Positions 24,409-32,438 of a DNA stretch of 43,571 nucleotides are shown here, piece after piece. Location: the NCBI GenBank assembly GCA_002722095.1, contig PBKG01000007.1:166688-210258 (forward strand), in the 5' to 3' direction. This stretch comes from Rhodospirillaceae bacterium (GTDB lineage Bacteria > Pseudomonadota > Alphaproteobacteria > UBA8366). Numbering within the stretch: position 1 is the first letter of the stretch; every line of letters begins with the position of its first letter. The translations under genes were made by a program, and so were the position numbers. Under the pieces are notes generated by a model that saw only the letters and a program-made list of their open reading frames with translations, was not told the origin of the DNA and did not search any database.

Positions 24409-25977
24409 GTGACTCTGCTCTTTCACCATCGATGGGATTTGAAAAAACCTGCGGTCCGGGGACCGAACGGCGTCGTTTCGAGTCAGCATTATATTGCTGC
24501 CGAAATCGGTGCCGAGGTATTGCGGGCCGGCGGCAATGCGGTCGACGCTGCGATTGCCACCTCCTTTGCGATCTCGGTCGTCGAACCTTGGATGAGTGGA
24601 CTGGGCGGCGGCGGTTACATGCAAATTGCTTTGGCCGATTCCAATCGATATCGCACCCTGCATTTCGGCATGCGCTCGCCTGCAAAGCTCGACCCGGCCG
24701 ATTATCCGCTTGCGAAGGGCGATGCGATGAGCGGCGACCTGTTCGCCTGGCCAAGTGTCGTCGAGGATCGCAATATAATCGGCTATCCCTCGATCGCGGT
24801 TCCGGGACAAGTTGCCGGGATCGCACTCGCTCACGAACGCTACGCCACGATGCCATGGAGCGAGCTTTTGCAGCCCGCAATCGACCTCGCCAAGCAAGGC
24901 CTACCGATCACCTGGAATATGTCGCTCCGCTGCCTGGGCGCAGCCAAAGAGCTAAAACGCTTTCCCGCGTCGAAAGCGGTCTATCTGGACGACCATGATT
25001 TGCCTCTACAGCCCGCACAGGGCAAAGATTTACCCTTGTCGCCGCTTGGCAATCTGCCGGGAACACTTGAACGCTTGGCCGACGCGGGTCCCGAGGATTT
25101 CTACAAGGGCGATCTCGCCGAGGCGCTCGTTGAAGATTTACAGGAGGGCGGCAACAAGATGGAAGCGGCAGACTTGGCCGCTTACGAAGCCCGTGAGACC
25201 GACAGCCTTCCTATTCCCTACCGAAATATTATTGTTCACGCCGCACCCGATATGACTGCGGGGCCGACTATGGCCCGCGTCATCGAGCTTGCCGGCGATG
25301 CCGCGCCCGAGAATGGAGCACCGGACACCGCAACATTCGTCCAATGGGCGGACGCACTCGACAAAGCCTATCAGGAACGCCTGGACACAATGGGCGACAG
25401 CGCCGAACAAGACGGCTGCACCACCCATCTCACCGTAGCGGACAAAAACGGCAATCTGGTTAGTTTGACCCAGACGTTGCTATCCGTCTTCGGAAGCCGC
25501 GTGACGCTGCCAAGAACCGGACTTTTGATGAATAACGGCATCTACTGGTTCGACCCTCGACCGGGCGGCCCCAATTCGTTAGCGCCCGGCAAGAAGGCTC
25601 TTTCCAATATGTGCCCGGCAATTGTCGAGCAAAACGGCAAACCCTATTTCGCTATCGGCGCCTCGGGCGGGCGGCGAATTATGCCGGCAGTGTTCCAGGT
25701 CCTCTCGATGATTGGTGTCTCCGGAATGTCGCTCGATAATGCCGCGCACCAACCCCGCATCGACGTTTGCGGTGAAGGACGCTGTACGGTCGATCCCGCG
25801 CTGGGATCCGAGGTGCGTGACGCCATCGCCGAGCTAATGCCTGTCTTTGACGGCGAACACACGGTCTACCCGCACCTTTATGCTTGCCCCAACGTCGCAC
25901 TTGCGGACCCGGCAACTGGAGACTTTACCGGTTTCACCCATGTGATGACCCCACCATCGGCGACGGTCGCGGCGTAA
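24409..25977 (+). CDS. Gamma-glutamyltransferase family protein, no signal peptide
   Basis: 522 aa from GTG 24409 (GGGAGG at 24395-24400). An N-terminal-nucleophile hydrolase expected to self-cleave before the Thr of GCTTHLTVADKNG near residue 340; the new N-terminal Thr is the nucleophile. Other family segments are NAVDAAIATSFAISVVEP, the oxyanion-type GLGGGGYMQI near residue 66, and GASGGRRIMPAVFQ near 415. Classical GGTs transfer or hydrolyse gamma-glutamyl groups of glutathione and are exported. Here the protein begins directly with LLFHHRWDLKKPAV and has no hydrophobic leader, so it is probably cytoplasmic and may use another amide substrate. It converges on the Ldh-family gene with a 3-base gap. 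Confidence 0.88.
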   Translation: MTLLFHHRWDLKKPAVRGPNGVVSSQHYIAAEIGAEVLRAGGNAVDAAIATSFAISVVEPWMSGLGGGGYMQIALADSNRYRTLHFGMRSPAKLDPADYPLAKGDAMSGDLFAWPSVVEDRNIIGYPSIAVPGQVAGIALAHERYATMPWSELLQPAIDLAKQGLPITWNMSLRCLGAAKELKRFPASKAVYLDDHDLPLQPAQGKDLPLSPLGNLPGTLERLADAGPEDFYKGDLAEALVEDLQEGGNKMEAADLAAYEARETDSLPIPYRNIIVHAAPDMTAGPTMARVIELAGDAAPENGAPDTATFVQWADALDKAYQERLDTMGDSAEQDGCTTHLTVADKNGNLVSLTQTLLSVFGSRVTLPRTGLLMNNGIYWFDPRPGGPNSLAPGKKALSNMCPAIVEQNGKPYFAIGASGGRRIMPAVFQVLSMIGVSGMSLDNAAHQPRIDVCGEGRCTVDPALGSEVRDAIAELMPVFDGEHTVYPHLYACPNVALADPATGDFTGFTHVMTPPSATVAA

Positions 25978-25980
25978 GCC

Positions 25981-27039
25981 TTAGCCTTTGGGAATGACGC
26001 CTTTCACCGATCCGTCGGCGAGACCTTGATTTCGTTTGTGGTGTTCCGCATCGACAAGGAGACCGATCTCGAGATTTTCCAGATATGCCTCACCGGCCCT
26101 TTCGCCCGGCACACGAACCGGTATTGCCGGGTCGGCGGCAGGCTGAGCGCCAATCCACGCGCAGTATTCCTCCAACCGCTCTTGGAAAGCTTCTAGTCCA
26201 ATCATCTTTTCCGGATCGATGCAGATAAAATAGTGGCAAATGCCCGATGGCTCGTCGGCTTCGAAAAATTGCGATTTGACGTGCGGTGCGAACGATCCCC
26301 CGCTCAAAACACCGCTTAACATATCCACCGCCAATGCGAGGCCGTACCCTTTATGGCCTCCAAACGGCAAAACGAATCCTTGTAGCACAGCGGCCGCGTC
26401 GGTCGTGTCCTTACCATCGGGGTCAAGCCCCCAGCCTTCCGGAATCGGCTCGCCCAACTCCGCCGCTCGGCGAATTTTTCCGCGCGACTGAACGCTCAGC
26501 GCAAAATCGAGAATGAAATGCTTCCCGTTCTTGCGGGGTGCGGCGTAGCCGATGGGATTGTTTCCAACCACGGTTGCCTTGCCACCGGTCGCTGCCATGG
26601 TCAAAGAGCCGTTGGTCCCCGATATCAAAATCATACCTTCGTTGCTGGCCAGCCATCCGAAGCTGGCATTGGCACCAAAGTGGTTGCTGTTCTTCACACT
26701 GAGAAAAGCAACGCCGGCTTCCCGCGCCATCTCGATCGCCACTTCCGTTGCCCTCGTCGCAACGGCTGTCCCAACCGTATTGCCACCATCGATGATGGCG
26801 AGTGCGGGCGTCTTTTTATCGACGGTAATTTTTCCTTTCGGATCGACACCGCCCACCTGAATGCGGCCAATATAGTGGCTAAGTCGCAAGACTCCGTGGG
26901 TCGGGATACCGAGTAAATCGCAAAGGATAAATTGCTCGGCAGCCCGCGCCGCATTCTCCGGCGGCACGCCGTTCCGTTCGAAGGCTTGCACGCAAAGCGA
27001 CCGGCATTCCTCCGCCGGTACTCGGATCATCTCGGCCAT
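25981..27039 (-). CDS. Malate/L-lactate/sulfolactate dehydrogenase family oxidoreductase (Ldh2/ComC type)
   Basis: 352 aa. The family is the non-Rossmann NAD(P)-dependent 2-hydroxyacid dehydrogenases, which include malate, ureidoglycolate and L-sulfolactate dehydrogenase (ComC). Signatures are LGIPTHGVLRLSHY near residue 43, the catalytic His in VKNSNHFGANASFG near 117, and ISGTNGSLTMAATGG. GKIRRAAELGEPIPEGW and GGHKGYGLALAVDMLSGVL follow. The gene starts 4 bases after the stop of the ComA-family gene on the same strand, so the two form an operon. In methanogens ComA and ComC act in one pathway, which makes ComC a tempting call, but sequence alone cannot fix the substrate. Confidence 0.88.
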   Translation of the reverse strand: MAEMIRVPAEECRSLCVQAFERNGVPPENAARAAEQFILCDLLGIPTHGVLRLSHYIGRIQVGGVDPKGKITVDKKTPALAIIDGGNTVGTAVATRATEVAIEMAREAGVAFLSVKNSNHFGANASFGWLASNEGMILISGTNGSLTMAATGGKATVVGNNPIGYAAPRKNGKHFILDFALSVQSRGKIRRAAELGEPIPEGWGLDPDGKDTTDAAAVLQGFVLPFGGHKGYGLALAVDMLSGVLSGGSFAPHVKSQFFEADEPSGICHYFICIDPEKMIGLEAFQERLEEYCAWIGAQPAADPAIPVRVPGERAGEAYLENLEIGLLVDAEHHKRNQGLADGSVKGVIPKG

Positions 27040-27043
27040 AACG

Positions 27044-27877
27044 CTACTTCAACGCCTCGGACAGATAGGAATAGTGCACCGGCCGGCCGATGCCGCGCCG
27101 GAATCCTTCGAGTTTCAGCACTTGTTCCGGGGTGACGTTGCAGAGGCTTACGTCGGACCCGAAATCCTCAATCATTTGAATGTGCTGAGCCGGAAAAGCG
27201 TAGGGATCCGGTTCCAACACACAATGCTCGAACCATTTTTGCTGCGGCAACGCCTGCAAAGCCTGTGGATTCTCCTCGGCCAGCATGTCGATTTCGCTCT
27301 GCTCCACGATCACATGGTCGACCCCGATGCCGATCATTTCCTCGACCAGCGAACCCAGATAATCGATGCTGAGCGGCTCTGTAGGCATTTTGCGGCCGAA
27401 CTCATAGACCACCTTTAGACCGGCCTTTTGCAGAATATCGATCTGTTTCAGCCGATCATCATGCTCCAGTTCCAAATAATTTTCCGACACCTCAAGCATA
27501 CCGAGGCCGATGCGATCCAAATGCGTAATCAGCTCGTCGACCGCGTTCTGGTGGTATGCCGTCTCGAACAGGATTCCGCCGGCAAAGGGCACGACGTCAT
27601 AATCACGATAGATGCCGATAATCTTTTCGATCAACGGCGGCGGATAATCGAGCGCATTGATTGCATAAATCTTCGCATAGTCGATGGCGTCCGCTCCGTA
27701 ATCGAGCAAATCTTTCAAGCCACGCGGCCCGGTCCAACCAAAGTCGCTGGGGCCTACGTCGATCATCGCGGTAACGCCGGTTTTTCGAGGTTTACCCTGA
27801 CGTCTCGGCGTTTTCAGCCGTTCATAGGTGTAATAGCCCCGCTCATCGGTCGGGGCGTCGGTCGCTTTGTCGCTCAT
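27044..27877 (-). CDS. ComA/phosphosulfolactate synthase family protein, divergent active site
   Basis: 277 aa; GGGAGGA 5 bases before the ATG supports the start. True ComA adds sulfite to phosphoenolpyruvate, the first step of methanogen coenzyme M synthesis. The fold matches PF02679 throughout: KTGVTAMIDVG, YGADAIDYAKIYAINA, FAGGILFETAYHQNAVDE, LGMLEVSENYLEL, EFGRKMP and SLCNVTPEQVLKLEGFRRG. Several signature residues known from ComA are altered. The DKG segment reads DVG, KFGWGTS reads KIYAINA, the E-ARESG region reads EQSEID, and the FEAP region reads LEPDPY. This suggests a different substrate or reaction. It heads an operon with the ComC-family dehydrogenase and is divergent from a CoA-transferase gene. 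Confidence 0.8.
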   Translation of the reverse strand: MSDKATDAPTDERGYYTYERLKTPRRQGKPRKTGVTAMIDVGPSDFGWTGPRGLKDLLDYGADAIDYAKIYAINALDYPPPLIEKIIGIYRDYDVVPFAGGILFETAYHQNAVDELITHLDRIGLGMLEVSENYLELEHDDRLKQIDILQKAGLKVVYEFGRKMPTEPLSIDYLGSLVEEMIGIGVDHVIVEQSEIDMLAEENPQALQALPQQKWFEHCVLEPDPYAFPAQHIQMIEDFGSDVSLCNVTPEQVLKLEGFRRGIGRPVHYSYLSEALK

Positions 27878-28013
27878 GCGATCCTCCCACGGATTTTATC
27901 CATCAGTTCTATTGCAGTTGATCCGCAAGGCCAAGCTTCTCCACGCGCTGCTTTGCTTCCCGGCTCCGATCAACTAGAACAGCCGAATTACCGAATCTGT
28001 ATCAGAGGCAAAC

Positions 28014-29219
28014 ATGAGCACCCCACAACGACCGCTCGAAGGCCTACGCGTCCTCGACATCGCGACTTATATCGCATCGCCTTTTTGCGCAACTTTGATG
28101 GCGGAATTCGGCGCAGAAGTCATCAAGGTGGAACTACCCGGCGTCGGCGATCCCTGCCGAAAGCTCGGCACGCCCGACGATTGCGGCGATACGCTGGTTT
28201 GGCTCTCGGAAGCTCGCAACAAAAAATCGGTCACGCTCGATCTGCGCCAACCCGCAGGGGCGGAACTCTTTAAAAAACTGGTCTCGAAATGCGACGTGGT
28301 CACGGAAAACTTTCAGCCAGGCACGCTGGAACGTTGGAATTTGGGCTGGGAGGTGTTGCACGAGGTAAATCCGAAAATGGTGATGCTTCGTGTTTCCGGA
28401 TACGGGCAGACAGGCCCCTATAGCGGCAAGCCCGGCTTCGGTCGCATCGGCAATGCGTTCGGCGGTATTTCTTTCCTTGCTGGCGATCCCGACCGGGCAC
28501 CCGCGACGCCCGGCTCGGCAACGCTCGCGGACTACCTGGCGGGCGTTTTCGGCGGATTTGGCGTCATGGCGGCACTCCGCCATGCTGACGCAACCGGTGT
28601 CGGACAATATATCGATGTTGGTCTCTACGAACCGATCTTCCGCATTCTCGACGAACTGGCGCCAGCCTATGACAAAGGCGGATATATTCGCGAACGCATG
28701 GGCGCCGCCACGGTCAATGTCTGCCCGCATAGCCATTATCCCACCAAGGATGGCCGCTGGGTCGCAATCGCGTGCACCAACGATAAGATTTTTGCCCGCC
28801 TTGCCGAATTGATCGGACATAGGGATTTCGCCAATGAGGGGAAATACGGCACTATCCAACAGCGCGAGGCAGATCGTGCCGGGGTCGACGGCATGGTGAC
28901 CGACTGGACGATGCAGTACAGCCAAAAAGAGGTAGTGGCCCTATGCGACGAAGCGCAGGTACCTTGCGGGATCGTTGCAGCCGTCGACGAAATTTTTGAG
29001 AACGAACAATATGCGGCGCGCGAAAACATTACGCGCCCTAAAGACGATCGAGCCGACGGACTTGCGGTACCGAATGTGGTGCCCCGGCTTTCGGAAACCC
29101 CGGGCGGCATCGAATGGCTTGGCCCGGCCCTCGGGCAGCACAATGAAGAAATCTACAGCGGATTGTTGGGCTTGTCGGAGTCGGACCTCGAAGCGCTCCG
29201 CGAGACCAAAGTGATCTAA
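28014..29219 (+). CDS. CaiB/BaiF family CoA-transferase (family III)
   Basis: 401 aa. Family III CoA-transferases move CoA between carboxylic acids through an Asp-bound intermediate. The sequence shows LEGLRVLDIATYIASPFCA at the N-terminus, GAEVIKVELPGVGDPCR, NKKSVTLDLRQPAG, VVTENFQPGTLERWNLGWE, LRVSGYGQTGPYSGKPGFG and the conserved GVGQYIDVGLYEP. AGAGG at 28004-28008 supports the ATG. The acyl substrate is unknown. It is divergent from the ComA-family operon, with a 136-base gap. Its stop overlaps the stop of a small unknown gene on the other strand (CTAA). Confidence 0.9.
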   Translation: MSTPQRPLEGLRVLDIATYIASPFCATLMAEFGAEVIKVELPGVGDPCRKLGTPDDCGDTLVWLSEARNKKSVTLDLRQPAGAELFKKLVSKCDVVTENFQPGTLERWNLGWEVLHEVNPKMVMLRVSGYGQTGPYSGKPGFGRIGNAFGGISFLAGDPDRAPATPGSATLADYLAGVFGGFGVMAALRHADATGVGQYIDVGLYEPIFRILDELAPAYDKGGYIRERMGAATVNVCPHSHYPTKDGRWVAIACTNDKIFARLAELIGHRDFANEGKYGTIQQREADRAGVDGMVTDWTMQYSQKEVVALCDEAQVPCGIVAAVDEIFENEQYAARENITRPKDDRADGLAVPNVVPRLSETPGGIEWLGPALGQHNEEIYSGLLGLSESDLEALRETKVI

Positions 29220-29479
29220 CCGTCGCCCATACGTGGGCCGGCCTCCCCACCCTTGCCGAGCGATTTATCCAACACCCGGGTCGAATCTTCGGCCAGCTCG
29301 ATCGCCTGGCTTAGCAAATTCAGAATTTTGATGTTGTTGTTGAGCACGTGTTTCGGTTCGCCACGGTTATCGTCGGCAATTTTGGTGCATCGAACGAGAA
29401 TGTCGCTTCGAACACCCTGCAAGATATCTTCCAGCGTGTGCCCATCCGGATTGGCGTCGGAAATCAGAAACTGGGTCAT
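29216..29479 (-). CDS. Small protein of unknown function (87 aa)
   Basis: I do not recognise this protein. It is acidic to neutral and mostly helical in look, with no signal peptide or membrane segment, and ends in a Gly-rich tail. The middle reads DILVRCTKIADDNRGEPKH then LNNNIKILNLLSQAIELAED, amphipathic like a small helical bundle. A good ribosome site (AGAGGA, 7 bases before the ATG) supports it as real. Its stop is shared on the opposite strand with the CaiB gene, and it is divergent from sfsA, 86 bases apart. Most likely a lineage-specific conserved protein. Confidence 0.6.
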   Translation of the reverse strand: MTQFLISDANPDGHTLEDILQGVRSDILVRCTKIADDNRGEPKHVLNNNIKILNLLSQAIELAEDSTRVLDKSLGKGGEAGPRMGDG

Positions 29480-29565
29480 GGTGCAATCCTCTTTGTAGCA
29501 CCCCTCTATGCCATATATGGTGGGTTTCGTCTTATCCTTAAATTACACGCGTCCGGAGGCGCCCA

Positions 29566-30264
29566 GTGAAATTTCCCGCGCCGCTGCAAAAAGCGACCCT
29601 ACTCAAACGTTACAAGCGGTTCTTGAGCGATATGGAGCTCCCCGATGGCAGCGAAGTAGTCGCCCATTGCGCCAACCCTGGTTCGATGATGGGTCTTGTC
29701 GAACCGGGTTCCGAGGTTTGGCTTTCTGCCAACACCAACCCCAAGGCCAAGCTCGACTGGCGTTGGGAATTGGTCCGCGTGGATGGCCAACTGGTAGGCA
29801 TCAACACCAGACACCCCAATAGGATCGCCGAACTAGCCGTAGCGGGCGGTGCAATCGCGGAACTTACCGGCTACGGCACGATCCGCCGTGAGGTCAAATA
29901 CGGTGAAAATAGCCGTATCGATTTGCTGCTCGAAGACGACGCAAAACCGACCTGTTATGTGGAAATCAAGAACGTCACCCTGAAACGGGAGGGCTTTGCG
30001 GAATTCCCGGATTCCGTCACCAAGCGCGGTGCCAAACATCTCGGCGAATTGGCCAACATGGTCGCAGAAGGACATCGTGCGGTAATGTTTTACCTCGCGC
30101 AACGCAATGATTGTGAGGGATTCCGCCTCGCGCCTGACCTCGATCCCGGTTATGCGGAGGCGTTTGAGGCAGCAACCGCCGCCGGTGTCGAAGCGATTTG
30201 TTATGCCTGCGAAATTTCAACCGACGCCATTGAAATCGCGCGCCCGCTCCCCATAGTCACTTGA
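29566..30264 (+). CDS. sfsA: SfsA family protein (sugar fermentation stimulation protein homologue)
   Basis: 232 aa from GTG 29566, with CCGGAGG about 8 bases upstream. SfsA proteins have an OB-like N-terminal part and a nuclease-like C-terminal core; they bind DNA and their cellular role is unclear. Family segments are LLKRYKRFLSDMELPDG, VAHCANPGSMMGLVEPGSE near residue 30, RIDLLLEDD, the putative metal/catalytic CYVEIKNVTL near residue 130, and PDSVTKRGAKHL. map follows after 60 bases on the same strand. In many alphaproteobacteria sfsA, map and radC are neighbours, and that grouping is seen here with one insertion. Confidence 0.93.
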   Translation: MKFPAPLQKATLLKRYKRFLSDMELPDGSEVVAHCANPGSMMGLVEPGSEVWLSANTNPKAKLDWRWELVRVDGQLVGINTRHPNRIAELAVAGGAIAELTGYGTIRREVKYGENSRIDLLLEDDAKPTCYVEIKNVTLKREGFAEFPDSVTKRGAKHLGELANMVAEGHRAVMFYLAQRNDCEGFRLAPDLDPGYAEAFEAATAAGVEAICYACEISTDAIEIARPLPIVT

Positions 30265-30324
30265 ACATTTGCCGTTAACCCGCCGCTATGCGATAGAGGG
30301 CGCCAACCAACGAAAAGTGCGGAA

Positions 30325-31146
30325 ATGAAGGAAGCGCAGCAAATTGTCGAACCGGAATCGATCGGCGTGCAATTGCACGGGCCGGACGACTTCGCGGCCA
30401 TGCGTAAAGCCGGCCGTCTCGCTGCCGAGGTACTCGACTTTGTGACACCGCATGTGGCGCCCGGCATTTCGACGGAAGCGCTCGACAAACTTTGCCACGA
30501 ATTCATTCTCGATCATGGGGCCACGCCGGCACCACTCAACTATCGCGGTTTCCCGAAATCCATATGCACTTCGGTCAATCACGTGGTTTGCCACGGCATT
30601 CCCGATGCACAGAAGATCCTCAAAAACGGGGACATTTTGAATATCGACATCACCGTCATTCTCGACGGCTGGCACGGCGATAGCAGTCGGATGTTCTGTG
30701 TCGGCGATAAGGTTGGCGTTAGGGCCAAAAAACTGGTTCAGGTTACCTATGAAGCGCTGATGAAAGGTATCGAAGTGATACGCCCCGGGGCCACGCTGGG
30801 GGATGTGGGCCATGCTATCCAGGCCCATGGCGAAGCCAACCGTTTCTCGTTGGTCCGTGACTTTTGCGGCCACGGGATCGGACGCACCTTCCACGCCCCG
30901 CCAAGCGTGCTCCATTACGGTCAGGCAGGGATCGGCGTCAGTTTAAAGGAAGGAATGTTCTTCACCATCGAGCCCATGGTGAACGCAGGTAAATTCCACG
31001 TCAAAATTCTGCAGGACGGCTGGACTGCGGTGACCAAGGATCGTCAACTTTCAGCCCAGTTCGAACACACTGTCGCGGTGACCGCCGATGGCTACGAAAT
31101 CTTCACGCTGAGCCCGAAGGGCTGGACCCAGCCCCCTTACGAATAA
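30325..31146 (+). CDS. map: Methionine aminopeptidase, type I
   Basis: 273 aa. It removes the initiator Met from nascent proteins with two divalent metal ions. The metal ligands can be placed: Asp in ILNIDITVILDG, Asp in HGDSSRMF, His in DFCGHGIGRTFH, Glu in FFTIEPMVN and Glu in AQFEHTVAV. The substrate-side His is in NHVVCHGIP. The N-terminal extension of ~25 residues before the catalytic fold is usual in alphaproteobacteria. Its stop lies 1 base from the stop of the convergent threonine-synthase-like gene. Confidence 0.96.
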   Translation: MKEAQQIVEPESIGVQLHGPDDFAAMRKAGRLAAEVLDFVTPHVAPGISTEALDKLCHEFILDHGATPAPLNYRGFPKSICTSVNHVVCHGIPDAQKILKNGDILNIDITVILDGWHGDSSRMFCVGDKVGVRAKKLVQVTYEALMKGIEVIRPGATLGDVGHAIQAHGEANRFSLVRDFCGHGIGRTFHAPPSVLHYGQAGIGVSLKEGMFFTIEPMVNAGKFHVKILQDGWTAVTKDRQLSAQFEHTVAVTADGYEIFTLSPKGWTQPPYE

Positions 31147-31147
31147 T

Positions 31148-32362
31148 CTATTCCGGCAAAAGGTCGTTCGAACTGATCGTCGGCAATTGTGCCGGCCTAA
31201 AGTTGTCCACCGATTTGATGCCCGCCCCCGTAATCATCGCGACGATCCGCTCATTGGCTTCCGCCTCGCCTGACGCTAGCAGCTTTTTCAATGCCGCCAA
31301 CGTCGTCGCCGATTCAGGGCAGGCAAACACGCCCTCGTGCCGTGCTAGGTCGGCAGCGGCTTCCAATGCTTCATCGCCGGTCACGGTAAGGCAAGTCCCG
31401 CCGGTTTCACGTACGATCTCGAGTACTCGTCGATCTCCCGGAGGTGTCGCCGACTTAAGCCCGCCTGGCAAAATTTGAACATCGAGCCAAGGATCCGCAT
31501 GATCCTTTCCTTCGCGGAAGGCCTTCACGATCGGCGCGCAACCTTCATATTGCACTGATACCAGGCGAGGACGGCGGGAACTTTCAACCCAGCCCAATCG
31601 CTCGAATTCGGCAAATGCCTTGAATATGCCGATCGCGCCAAGGCCGCCGCCAGTCGGATAAATCACCAGATCAGGAAAATCCCAGCCGAACTGCTCGACA
31701 AGTTCGCATCCCATGGTCTTCTTGCCTTCGAGGCGATAGGGCTCCTTCAAGGTACCCGCATTGAACCAGCCATGCTTCTCAACATTCGCCGCAACGAGCC
31801 GGCCGCTTTCATGCCATGGTCCCTTCATCATGTAGGCGCGGCAACCGGACAGCGCGATCTGCTGCTGACACGAGGGCAGGATGTCGTCGGGTACGATATT
31901 TACACAATCGAGGCCGGCCCGCGCCGCATAGAGCGACAGCGCGCCCGCCGCATTTCCTGAGCTATTGTGGATGAAGGTTTTTATCCCGAGTTCCTTCATT
32001 TTCGATACCACCATCGCCGCACCACGATCTTTGAATGCGCCGGTCGGATTGCGGCCTTCATCTTTGACGAAGAGTTCCGAACACCCGAGCGCCCTGCCCA
32101 ACTGCTCCGCATGAATGAGCGGTGTCCAGCCTTCACCGAGAGTGACGATATTGCTTTCGTCCAGAACAGGCAGCACAGGTCCATAGCGCCAAAGCGATGG
32201 CGTCCCCGCTTCGATTTGCGTGCGATCCACTTCGTCGCGCAGTCGCGCTTCGTCGTACCGCGCCTCCAGGATGCCGCCATCGGCACAAATATTATTTTGC
32301 GGCACGTCGTAGGGCAGCAGCGTACCGCAACTGGTGCATTCGAGATGGGTTAGGTAGGCCAT
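31148..32362 (-). CDS. Threonine synthase-like PLP enzyme (plant/archaeal-type branch)
   Basis: 404 aa, fold type II PLP enzyme. The N-terminus has a small Cys pair (CTSCGTLLPYD) of the kind seen in threonine synthases of this branch. The Schiff-base Lys is in NPTGAFKDRGAAMVVSK near residue 108, the phosphate-binding loop is YPTGGGLGAIGIFKAF near residue 230, and ITGAGIKSVDNF is at the C-terminus. Threonine synthase converts O-phosphohomoserine to threonine. Cysteate synthase is a known paralogue that uses phosphoserine and sulfite. I cannot separate them here, and threonine synthase is the default. It sits on the minus strand between map and radC, breaking a common neighbour set. Confidence 0.8.
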   Translation of the reverse strand: MAYLTHLECTSCGTLLPYDVPQNNICADGGILEARYDEARLRDEVDRTQIEAGTPSLWRYGPVLPVLDESNIVTLGEGWTPLIHAEQLGRALGCSELFVKDEGRNPTGAFKDRGAAMVVSKMKELGIKTFIHNSSGNAAGALSLYAARAGLDCVNIVPDDILPSCQQQIALSGCRAYMMKGPWHESGRLVAANVEKHGWFNAGTLKEPYRLEGKKTMGCELVEQFGWDFPDLVIYPTGGGLGAIGIFKAFAEFERLGWVESSRRPRLVSVQYEGCAPIVKAFREGKDHADPWLDVQILPGGLKSATPPGDRRVLEIVRETGGTCLTVTGDEALEAAADLARHEGVFACPESATTLAALKKLLASGEAEANERIVAMITGAGIKSVDNFRPAQLPTISSNDLLPE

Positions 32363-32438
32363 CGTCCCCGCTCCGGATTTTCTTTGCGCGAACTATATCA
32401 TCCTTTCCCGGCTGTCGGTGGCTCGGTATCATCGTCAC

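Noticed and set aside
24328..24897. Upstream open extension of the PrpD frame (about 190 codons)
   Set aside because: It runs antisense through the start of ggt, has no family similarity, and a strong ribosome site marks the ATG at 24327.
27428..28273. 281-codon plus-strand frame spanning the ComA-like gene and the CaiB start
   Set aside because: It crosses a clear divergent promoter region and two well-supported starts.
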